DNA of 64,000 nt from Eutreptiella sp. 'Long Island Sound 2002' (Eukaryota > Euglenozoa > Euglenophyceae > Eutreptiales > Eutreptiaceae): positions 38,945,998-39,009,997 of the forward strand of contig OZ038389.1 in assembly GCA_964036045.1 (NCBI GenBank), given 5' to 3'. The notes beneath the pieces were generated by a model. The model did no database searches, was not told the DNA's origin, and worked only from the letters and a program-made list of their open reading frames with translations. Both the position numbers and the translations under genes were made by a program. Every line of letters starts with the position of its first letter. Position 1 is the stretch's first letter. Positions 12,401 to 22,950 of this stretch are shown here, in pieces.

Positions 12401-13808
12401 CAACCCTTTCAACCTCGACCACTTCTTGGAGAAGCTGGACGATTGGGGGATGACCGTCACTGAAGACATGGATCCCGCAGATGCGGAGAAATATGTCTTC
12501 AAACGGTTCAGGTACCGCCTGCCAGGGGTGCTCCAAGAGCTATACTTCGTGGCGACCAAGGAGGGGAAAATCAAGACCCTCAAGGAAGCCAAGAAGTGGC
12601 TCAACGAGCAGGAGCGGGTGGACGCTCCGCAGGTGGCTGCCAAGCGGTGGAAGGCCATCAAGCTTCAGCATGATGGTCGGGAGATCCGCCTACGAGATTG
12701 GCGGGACTTCCGGGGGCAATACACCCTCTTCCGCCGCAACGTGGAGGACTGGAATGAGGGTGACGAGCAGGCCCGCCTGCTCTCCATGCTGCTGGAAGCA
12801 TGGATCAAGAGAGTCACCAAGGAGGAAGCCAAGAGGGCCAAGTCAAACCACACGGTCAAGATGATGCTCCCCAAGGAGTATCATACGAACGTGGTGGCTA
12901 GGAGAAGGAAGAACGTGGCCCGGGATGTCAAACGGCACTCCCTGCGGAACGCCCTCTTCATCACCGTCACGGGCGATCGCGAGAAGACCGCGATGTGGCG
13001 CCTTGATGAGTGTGACGTGAGCGGCCAGACCATCCGTCTGCAGGCCATCCCGGCGCGGACGAGTTGCGACGAGATCCTGGACTGGGTTGGAGAGGAGGTA
13101 CTCAAGGAGTACCGGAACCTCCACCACACCTGCGGGTTGAGGCCCGGCGACCGTGACGTCAACTACGTTGGCGAGGGGTCTGGCGGGGAAGCTGCCATGG
13201 ACCCAGCGGGAGCCGATGGCGATGAGGCTCTCGACGACGATGACGACGACGATGAGCCCACTGAGGTGGCCGTTTGTGCCTTCGTGGCCAACAACCTGAA
13301 CACGGGGAGCAACCGGGGAAGCTGGAAGCCCCTGCAGAAGGGTTGGAAGAAGAAGGAGAAGAAGGATCCCCGCCGCATTGGCGACCCTCCGCTGTCCTTT
13401 GCGGAGTTCATACGAGCTCAGCCTCAGGGCTGTTTCGTGTGTTATGGAAGGAACAAAGGGTTCAACCATGACCACCGAACATGCCCCATCCACAAGGCCG
13501 ACACGGAGGCTTACAAGAAGGTGCACGGGTCGAAGAAGCGTGCACCCGCGGGTATCCGGGAGACCAAGGTGGGGGTCACCAAGGACGAGCTCTCCAAGCT
13601 GGTGTCGGTGGGGACCGAGTTGGCCAAGGAGATGCAGGAGATCAAGAGGTCCTGGGTTCCCATGTCGGACGACAAGAGCAAGGAGAACAGGAAGAATGAC
13701 AAGAACAAGGACAAGGACAAGAAGGGTAAGAAAGGGGGAAAGAAGAAGAGTGTCAACGAGGTTGATGCGGAGGAGAGTACCCCTACTACCACAACCGACG
13801 CCCCTTAG
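9437..13808 (+). pseudogene. gag: RT-B gag, unusually long (about 1,450 codons)
   Basis: Frame 2 runs from 9,437 to about 10,540, then continues in frame 3 from about 10,540 to the TAG at 13,806; a one-base indel near a homopolymer joins them. An internal TAG at 11,604 falls in a repeated helical motif where the parallel repeat has Gln. Order of parts: an N-terminal globular segment (about 9,437-9,800), Ala/Glu-rich coiled coil (about 10,440-10,780), a Pro/Gly-rich low-complexity stretch (about 11,210-11,400), a second coiled coil (11,460-11,690), a capsid-like domain (about 12,330-12,860), and a zinc knuckle CX2CX8HX4C (about 13,430-13,485). A Lys-rich tail ends it. The length is about twice that of ordinary gypsy Gag. 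Confidence 0.75.
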
Positions 13809-13833
13809 CGGGGCCCCTGCAGCCAAGGGCCCC
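13806..13833 (+). promoter_or_regulatory. Candidate stop-codon readthrough signal between RT-B gag and pol
   Basis: The gag frame ends in TAG, followed by CGG. One base later there is a 7 bp all-GC stem (13,810-13,816 pairing with 13,827-13,833, loop 10). The same frame stays open for another 170 codons towards the protease. RT-A has the same layout (TAG at 3022, pol in frame). Stop readthrough with a 3' structure is the known gag-pol strategy of gammaretroviruses; its use here is inference. Confidence 0.45.
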
Positions 13834-16800
13834 AGCTAGGGCGGTCGCAGGATGGTGTCGTGGGAAGCGCCACACCATCCCAGTCGGGAGACGATGAGCA
13901 CAAAGGGCTTGCCGCGGGCAGAAGGCCCGGTCCGGCACCCAAAACGAAAGACTGTCGCAGTGGCGGGGTGAGGGCAAGTGAAGGCACGAACCCTTGCGCC
14001 CGTCCATCCTTCGCGACCAAGAATGTATTCGATGTGCTTCAAGATCTATCCGAGAGTATCGGAGGATCACCCGGACCGCAGCTGGATGCTGCAGATGGGC
14101 AGCCTGAGCCCATTGTCCACAACCTGCACGATTCGCTTATTGAGCTTCCGGAACGGCCGGAGATCCTGAGCTTGCACGCCGTGCGCCGTGTTGGGCTGAG
14201 CGGCAGTTGCACCTTAAGGTCCATGCCTTATGCGGGGAAGTGGAGAAGGTCTTCGACGTGTTGGTCGACACGGGAGCTCAGGTCAGCTTGGTCAAGGCTG
14301 GCTTACTTCCGCCAGAGTGCTTGACCCACAGTCGGAAGCCTGTCAGGCTGAAGGTGGCGAACGGCCAGTACATGGTGGGAGGCACGAAGGAAGCGGCCAT
14401 TGGGCTGCAGTTCGTGAACCACCGTGAGCTGAGCCGCCCGGACCTCGGCAAGGAAATCCTCCTGCAAGGTCGCTTCTACGAGGCCGAGATGGACTGGGAC
14501 ATGATCGTTGGGTACGACTTCATGATGGAGACGGACTCCGGCGTTCTCCCGGCCCGGGCCTCAATGACCCTGTACCAGGACGACCAGCCCTCGTGGCTTT
14601 CGTCACTTGAGCACCATGTGGAATGCCAATGGATCCACCCAGAACGCAATCAGCTCGAAGTATCCGCGCTGGGCACTGAGCCCGCTGGGCCAGCAAACCA
14701 GGAGTACGGCGTAATGCCGGAAGTGGCGAGCCGAGTAGTTGCGGACCTGGGAGCTTCGGATCTGGCCCTGGATGTGTTGTCTTCAGGAACCTCCGCCCAT
14801 CTTCGGGTTTGTGAGAAGTACTGGAGCGCCCAGGACTCCACGTGGAAGAAGCACTGGGGTCCGCATCAGGGTTTGATGTGGATCCATTGCCCCCGATGGG
14901 ACACTCCAAGGGCGGTAGCGAAGATTCGCAAGGACCGCTCCAAGGCAGTGCTGGTTGTTCCTATGGGATGCACCGAGGAGGAAAGCACCCGAGATTGGGT
15001 GGTCTCATTGACCAACATGACCTTAAACAAGGTAGTCCCACCGGCTGGAGAGAGTGTCTATCAGGAAGCTAAGGGACAGCCCATGCCACCCCAGAGATGG
15101 CCAACGGAATTCCACTATGTGCATGGGGGCCTTGAACAGGCCGACACCACGGACTTCGTGTGTGTCAACCGCATCATAGCGGAGCCATGGCAGCAATGCT
15201 TCGCCGTCTCCCCTGTTGACATCGGAGAATCGGGAGACCCCCTCACTGAAGAGGAATTGGATCTGGTTCGGGCGTATATGGATCAGCCCTTTCAGGACTG
15301 GGGAAACCAGCGTGAGGGCAAGGGCCAGGACAAAGCCTGGTGGGAAGTGGACTCGATCGTCTCTGGTTCCTATGATGGGAATACTTTCGTAAAGAGGGTG
15401 CTGGACCACATGTCCAGCCAGGACGAGCCAATCGGCGGCAACCCGCCCACCTATGGCGGCCTGTTCCGAGGCAAGACCAGAGATGGCCCTTTGGGCCACC
15501 TGGGAAGACCACCTGAGCGATTTGTATGGAGGTACCCCGCAAGTAAGCTCAGTGGTCCAGGTGCCCGGAAAAGCCAAGGCGGAGTCCGATGAGTGCCCCA
15601 AGATCCAGGCATTGAGGGTCAGGCTGGAGCAGAAGTATGGTGATACCTTCTTCAGCGGAAAACCTGTGTTTCCCCCACCGGTGCGTGGACCGTATGGCGA
15701 GGCCAAGATACGACTGAAGCCGGACTCCCGTGTGTATCGACACCGGGAGTTCGCCCTGAGGGGCGAGAGGAAGGAGGCCATGGAGAGGATCCTCCGTGAT
15801 TTCATCGAGAGAGGCTGGCATGAGGTGTGCCATTCCGAGTGGGCCTCCCCGTGCTTCGTCGTCCCCAAGAAGGTGGCCGGTGAGTGGCGGCTCGTGGTCG
15901 AGTACCGCGGCCTAAACGCCCGAACGCAGCATGACAGCTATACGCTTCCCCTCATTGAGGACATGCTGCAAAAACAACACCGGCGGAGGATCTTCACGGT
16001 GATTGACCTGAAACATGTTAATCATCAGATGCCTCTCGCCGAGGAGTCCCGTGCCTGCACAGGCATGAGCACCCCACTTGGACCTCTCCAGTGGAAGGTG
16101 ATGCCCATGGGCGTTACCAACGGCAATGCGGCTTTTCAGCAGATGCTGGAGAACCTGCTTGAGCCGGTGCGTGACTGTGCGGACCCCCTCGTGGACGACG
16201 TGATCATCGCGTCCGGGGACCCCAGTATGAGCTATGAGGAGCTCCTGGAGGCACACGAGTGCCGGACCTTCTGGTTCGGCACAAAGTCGCGGGCAGCAGT
16301 GACAAGGCCACCATTGCGGTAAGCGAGAGGGTCTTCGCTGGCCACGTAGTCGGGAACGCGCAGCAGAAGCCCATACCAGGCAAGGTGGCTGCAATCGAGC
16401 ACTGGGAAAAGCCCAAAACGGTCTCTGAGCTACGGGCGTACTTGGGGTTCTGCAACTACTACTCGGGATATATCAAGATTCATGCCGAGTATGCAGCCCC
16501 CATGACGACCATGCTCAAGGGCAACCGAGAGGAGACCAAGAAGGGGTTCAAGAAGGCTCTGGTCTGGAATGCTGAGTCCGACCGTGCCTTTGAGGGGATG
16601 AAGCAGGCGCTGCTATCCGCAGTTGGTCTGCACCTCGTGGATCCTGACCGAGGGTTCGTCCTGCGCACCGACGCTTCCGACTACGCCGTTGGCGCTGTGT
16701 TGCAACAAGTGCTTGACGATGGGAGGCACGTGCCAGTGGCCTTCTGGAGCCGAGTCCTGGCGGAAGGCCAGAGACAGACGTGGACGCCCCGAGAAAAGGA

Positions 16801-18756
16801 GGCGTATGCCATCGTCATGGCTCTCAGGAAATGGGCTGGGTACATAGCCCTCCATCCCCTCACCGTCTGCACCGACCATCAGAGTCTGTAGTCGTGGCAC
16901 AAAGACCACGTGGACACCCCCTCTGGTCCCGCCTCCCGACGGGCAAGATGGCATGAGACCTTGGCCAAGTTCGACCTCACGGTTGTGTATGTTCCTGGCA
17001 AGGACAACACCGTGGCGGACTGTCTCAGTAGGTGGGCCTATCCCGCCAGCAAGGGCATGACGGATGTCTCCGCCCATGGCGATGAGGCTGAGACCGCTGA
17101 GGCCAAGAGGATCATAGAAATGGAGCGCCTGATGGAGGAGGAGGGTGTTAAATGCTTCGTCGTCATGGCTGCGGATGCCCCCCTCGGAACGAGGATGGGC
17201 AGAGCGGTCAGAGTACTCGCCCCTGAGGGAGCTGAGTCCGACAAGCACCTCTTCCCTGAATCTTGCCTCCAGGACGACCGGACCAACGACTACGCTAAGT
17301 CTGAGGCCTTGAGGCCGAGTATAGGGCTGTGACCGACCCTGATGACGGGCAGAAGTGGCCAAAGGGGCTGACTGAGGAGGATGACAAGCTCTACCGGAAC
17401 GGTAAGCTGCTGGTCCCAGAGTCCCGAGTGCTCGAGCTATGTGAGGCTTGGCACCACCACATGATGCATCCGGGGGTCAGGAAGCAAACCCTGGATAGGC
17501 AGCGCCGGTTCGAAATCGACCAGATCAGTCTCTACAGCGCTATCAAGAAGGTCAGAAAGGGTTGCTCGGTCTGTCAGGCCTGCAATCCCGACAACCAGAA
17601 CGTCAAGGGTGAAGCCCAATGGACTCCCGTGCCTGACCGGCCCATGGAGAGCGTGGCCATGGACGTCTTCGACATGCCCAAAGTGCACACAGGCAAGGAG
17701 ACCTTTGACTGTGTGGTCCTTTGTGTGGACCGCCACAGCGGCTACGTAGTAGCCGTTCCGGCACGCAAAAGGGGGTTGCTTGCCAAGGAAGTGGCAGTCA
17801 TGATGATTCGTCATTGGCTGACCGTCTTTGACATCCCCCGCACCATTTGCAGTGACCGAGGGCCCCAGTTTACTGGTGGCTGGTTCAAGGCCATGCGTTC
17901 CCTCATGGGAATACGTCATGCCAAGAGCGTCGCCTATCTCAGCCGGTCCAATGGCCGGGCTGAGGTGGCTGGAAGGCAGCTGTTCGAGAAGCTACGCAAG
18001 ATTCACATCACCAATCCACGTCGGAATTGGTTTGAGGAGATGTGGCCCGCACTAAAGGCCCATCATGACACCCGCACTCCGGGTGGTTTGTCCCCTCACC
18101 AGATTCTGTTCGGCAGGGACCCCCTTGGTCGGGGACTTCCCTTGTGTGGTGATGGTATGGCCATGGACGCCAACGAATTCTTCGCGCGGCAAGAGGCAAC
18201 GGCGCGGGACATCCGCCAGCAGCTCGAGAAGGAGCATGGTGAGCGTCAGAAGTCCGCCCCGAGCTCGACAGCGCAAACGTTCAGGGTGGGAGACCCGGTG
18301 TGGGTGATCAGACCCCGCCCTAAACCCTGGTTCCCACCTGGAGAGGTGGTCTGCAGGATTGGTGAGGACACCTACCGCATCAAGGTGGGTCACGGACAGT
18401 TCCGGGAGCGCCACGAGAGTCAGCTCCGTGTGCGGGAACCGGACCTCCGTGGCCAACACGTGTCGCTGGACTATGCCGCACATGAGGCTGATTCGGACGA
18501 TGACTATGCTGAGCAGGACGACTATACCGTCGAGAAGATCCTGGCCCAGCGTCCGAACGCCTCGGCACCCGGAGGCCTGGAGTTCAAGGTTCGTTGGCGA
18601 GGCTATGGGCCGTCCCACGACACCTGGGAACCCGTCTCCTCGTTCCTGCCGCGGATGAATACTCCCTTTATGGACTACATCCGCAAGCACAAGACCAAGA
18701 TCCATGTCTCGGACTTGGCAGCACTCACCCGGGCGATTGCAGCCAGGGGCGCCTGA
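13809..18756 (+). pseudogene. pol: RT-B pol: protease, methyltransferase-like domain, RT, RNase H, integrase, chromodomain
   Basis: Protease with DTGA (about 14,268) and a VGYDF flap is followed by a domain like the one in RT-A at about 14,759-15,140, with its NPPF position degraded to a CPRW-containing stretch. Reverse transcriptase runs about 15,650-16,250 with LVDD (16,188). RNase H has LRTDAS (about 16,665) and TDHQSL. Integrase has an H..H..CX2C zinc site, MDVF, SDRGPQF and an NGRAE glutamate (about 17,450-18,000). The chromodomain lies at about 18,520-18,650. A TAG at 16,889 falls where RT-C has Glu. One-base frame changes occur near 14,190, 15,480, 16,250 and 17,320. The integrase-chromodomain part (17,329-18,756) is fully open. 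Confidence 0.85.
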
Positions 18757-20240
18757 TCACCGCCCTGAGCTCTCCCCTGATGCGGTTTGAGCACTTGTTT
18801 GGTCGACGAATCGTAACTCACTTGCTTGCTCTCTTCCATCTTCCGGTGACCTGCCATCAGAGTGGCCATGTCCCCCCCCCTGCTGAATCCAGGGGAGGAT
18901 GGCCCCTCTCTTCCACTCCTATTCGTCACTCCCCGCCTGCTGAATCCTGGGGAAACCAGGCAGGGCGACTGACCTTGACATTTCCTGAGCTCTTAGGGCC
19001 TTGAAGCCCGTACGACGTTGCGCAACGGATGCCGCTGTCATCGGCATTGCGATTTTTGGGTGTGTGGTCTGGTCCCATGGCACTTGCGGGATCCAGACCG
19101 GTCTACGTGTGTCTGCAGACTATATATGGCCTGAACTCAGGCGTCTTTCTGTCCACCCTCCTGCATATTCCATATCCTGACCGGGGCGTGGTTTGGCGCT
19201 CTATCCAGAGTGTGTTTACACGCCTATTTACCCCGTTTAATACTTTTTTTTCTGCCCCCCAGGATATGTGCATCTGTATGTTGCGTATTATCAGCCCATC
19301 ACCGAAATATAGACTGTTTTTCCCCCCCAAGAGGATGCGAATTGGAATACGAAGGCGCCCTGAGTCGCCGTGTACATGCTCTTACATAAGGTTCAGCCTG
19401 GACCAGTACCTAAGTACAGATTCTTCTGTTTGAGTGCCTGTGATACCGTCTGCCCTAGTGGCTGTGATGTGCTGAGATCCTGATGGCGCCAGGCGGGAAG
19501 CCCAGTTGCCTGACTACACTCCCAGCGGTCTGCCACTGTCAGTCCCAGTGTGAGCCTACCGACTCGCAGACGCACTTGCGGTCGGGTGGCGACCTCCGGT
19601 GTCCTGACCTCGGTCAGGCTGCCTGGGAAACTGGTGGTTTGAGGAGTCGACGCCTCCGCCCAGACTGCATGAGGACTCCCTCATGCATGGCCTTCGTGGT
19701 AATGGGGCGAGGGAAAAGACGGCCTTGATGCCCGATCCCTTATGGAGGAGCTCGTTCGGCTTTACCACTCTAGACTCGCGTCGTGGATATGGACATGGTG
19801 CGCCCAAGGAAGGACCCGTGGGGACTCTCCCCCAGACTGCGGCCTTGGGAAGCCTGGGGTAGCCTGATGGATCTTTGTGGTCGCTTTCGCCCTGTGGGAC
19901 CACCTCGGTCGTCGTGTGACGCCTATGTTGGCCGTGTATGCCACTGCCACTGTGGTAGTGACCGTCGCAGCTGGCACCCGGTGCGCCTGGTATCGGTTAA
20001 CGGGTCCTTTGGATGCCGACAATCGCCGCCAGGACCCGGGATTTGATACTCAATACCATACTTGCAGTTACAGGCACCTACAGCATCATACCTGTGTTAC
20101 CATGGGATTGTAATGGGTAACCTAACCCGCAAATTGGCCAGAAGTGAGGATGTGACACCCCCCCCCCCCCTTCAGGGGATGGTCCTGGGTACCCGCTGCC
20201 ATGCTTGGGTGTCATCGAGCCCCCCCCAGGGTTTGCTCTA
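18757..20240 (+). other. RT-B 3' untranslated region
   Basis: About 1.5 kb lies between the pol stop and the polypurine tract. It holds poly-C runs (about 20,157-20,170), paired motifs around ctgctgaatcc (about 18,880-18,955), and TATATATGG at about 19,120, but no coding signal that I recognise. Confidence 0.5.
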
Positions 20241-20250
20241 AGGAGGGGGG
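20241..20250 (+). other. RT-B polypurine tract
   Basis: AGGAGGGGGG lies immediately before the 3' LTR start TGAAGCGG, the expected place for plus-strand priming. Confidence 0.75.
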
Positions 20251-22469
20251 TGAAGCGGTACCCAGAACCTATGGCCCATGGCCTGGAGGCCTGTGAGCCG
20301 TCACACCCGTGCGGAAGCCGTTGACACCGGCTGTCAGCAGGATATCCCTGTTCTCTAACCCGCGAAATCGGGAATCTGATTTCTGGCCAAAAAATCCATG
20401 TAGAATTACCATAATTTTATTGTCTTAGGCGATTTTCGGTCGGAAATCGGTGGAATACCCGATTTCTACCGCGAGTTCTAATTGTCGTGAAATCGCCGCC
20501 TGTTGTTGCCTGTTCGCGCGCTGTCGTCGCTTCTCCGTGGAGAGTTTTGTGAGGGATTTTTCTCGAGTACCTTTGAGGTTCTAAGAGAACTTAAGGGCTG
20601 AATCTAGAGGGTTTCTAATGTACTTTCATCTGGTGTGTTCACCAGAATTTTTCGCCGTTGCGTCTTCGGGGAAATCAACGCGCAAGCTTTTCAGTCAATC
20701 GCTCGAACTCATGGTTCTCAAGTACCATGAGCTCGGACAGAACCCTACATTCCCCCCCTATGCCTTTCATCCATGCCCCTTTCACGTGGGCATATTACTT
20801 TGTATAGGGAAGCGGGCAATGGGGATGTTTTAGGCGGCCTATGGGTTTCGCAAACCCAGGTCGTGTGCGTGCGCAAACGCTAACTTTTTTGAGGCATGGC
20901 GGTCCCCCGCCCAAAGCATTGCACCAAAGCGGCCTAACCATGGGCAAACGCTAACTTTGTGGCCTTGTGAGCATGAACGTTGATAACCGAACACAATGCT
21001 CACAAGACCAAAAACCCTGGGCCATTCCCGTCTTTCGAGCCAACTCAACGATGGTTTACGCAATTCAATGCGTACCAAAACTCCATTTTCGAAAGAGGGC
21101 AAGTTTTGGTCGAAAATTAGGCCAAAATGGCCAAACCCCCGAGGCTCGTACTCGAAGCCTATGCGGAGTTGAGCCTCGAACCAAAGCAATATGTAAAGTA
21201 GAGACCACGAAGGACATCGTGGATGGCTTGGTTGATTTTCACAACCTTGTCTTACATTTTATATTATTTCGCCTTGTGAGCACGCGTGCCATACTGCGTC
21301 TTTGCACACGCGCTCATATGCAAGCACTAATGACACAAGTGGGCGGAGACAATCTAACCATAGTGGGCATATTTGGAGGCACCTACTATGGGCCTACTAC
21401 AAGAATGTTTACTCATATTTTTGATCCTCAAGGTCCCAAAGATATGTTCATGCCAATATCGCCGAGATATGCACTTTTTCCCATAAATACTGTGCTTCAA
21501 GGATTGAGGTGTTAAAAATGTTTCCATTATGCTTTGAACCTCAACCCTTGTTGCAAAAGGGAAGCAAAGCTTCAGTTTGCATCCATGCAAAAGCCCGAGG
21601 CTGCTTTCTCCTGTGATACGGAGATACGACTTTTCGAGGGACCACTTTTGGGTGAATTTTGGCCGTTTCGTCCAGAATGGCCACAAACCCCTTCTCCCCC
21701 TGATTTTGCCCCCGAGGTTGCGTGCGCCACTTGACCAAGGGTAAGAGCAATTCGGAGAGGGCACATAAACTCGCATCGAATGGGGTGTTTCCCCATGTGG
21801 CCTCTCCTCTCGAAGGGAGAGTTGTGAGTCACCCAATTTGGGGTATGTTGCCATTCTGCCCCATTTGTGTGTCATTTTCCCTCCAATGGGGAAAATAGCT
21901 AGAGGCGACCATGATGGTTGGCAAGCGGCATATATTGGGACCCAAATCTCATATGTCTATAGCATCCTTGGTTGAAAGGATCCTCGCCGTGGTCATGGAG
22001 ATATGGAGTCATGTGTGCGGGCCATTTTGGCCAAATTTCGCTGTTTTTGCCAGTGTATGCCATATTGGAACTACCATATCTCCATGGAGCAGGGGATATA
22101 GCCAGGAAGGGCGAATATTCTAGCATATGACCAAGGGCTGAACACCATTGAATTTCGTATTTGCTCCTCCGGCTCATCGGGAGTGATTCAATTTTTGGTG
22201 CGATCCATGATCTCCCCCGTTGCACTGCATGCTGCTTTCTGCCCCATCCGCGTGTTCATCCCGTCGATGAACAGCAAGCAGCTAGTGTGACAGCAAGCCA
22301 TAACCCAGGGCATGGGACCAGAGGGGATATCAAGGGTTGTGAATCAAGGCTTGGCGCGTCAATATCGCCAAGGTTTCCATCCCTGGACGGTCGCCCGAGA
22401 CGGCCAATTTTGCCATTTTGGCATTTGCGGACCCGGTTTGGATCATCACCACGCCGAGGGCCATGGAGA
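20251..22469 (+). repeat. RT-B 3' LTR, first part
   Basis: It aligns with 6,001-8,156. It is broken at 22,470 by RT-C, and the sequence resumes at 32,721, as shown by the uninterrupted copy at 8,152. Confidence 0.85.
22465..22469 (+). repeat. Target site duplication of RT-C, left
   Basis: GGAGA precedes the 5' LTR and is repeated at 32,716-32,720 after the 3' LTR. The uninterrupted RT-B 5' LTR has a single copy at the matching place. Confidence 0.9.
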
Positions 22470-22950
22470 TGTAACGGCAGCAGTGACAGCACTCAATTTA
22501 GACATCAATGTGATCAGAATTTAAATGATTCTCAGATGTACATTAGTGCAGTAAATTTTCCGCTTGTTTTCATGTTTTCCATTCGCCACCAGATGTCGCC
22601 TGTGAGCGCGCGTCGAGTCGCATTTGTCTTTCGTGATTTCCCAATCGGATTTATTTAAATTATTTCGAATGATTTCACGTTGAGTCATTATGTGCGATGG
22701 ATGCACAGTGAAATTCTATGTCTGCTCCATTTTTGTAGACCGGGTTTTCTGACTCTTCATATTCCACCATGGAGTTCAATGGGCTTACAAGTGCTTCGCA
22801 TATTTCGCTCCCAGAGGCTGGATATGGGTCTGAAGAGGGTCAGTTGGGTTCGGAGATATCAGGGGCAGTGTCGAGCGTTACGACCCCTGGGGCATCAAGG
22901 CTACAGGCTTCGCAATTACAAGAAAGATCCGCCACTATGCAGCGGTTACA
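22470..22950 (+). repeat. RT-C 5' LTR (481 bp)
   Basis: It starts TGTAACGGCAGC and ends GCAGCGGTTACA, with a 6 bp terminal inverted repeat. It is identical in length to 32,235-32,715. It holds the first 60 codons of the gag reading frame from the ATG at 22,769. Confidence 0.92.

Noticed and set aside
9437-18756. The many one-base frame changes as proof of programmed frameshifting
   Set aside because: They lie in homopolymers or at varied places within single domains, so decay or assembly error is more likely.
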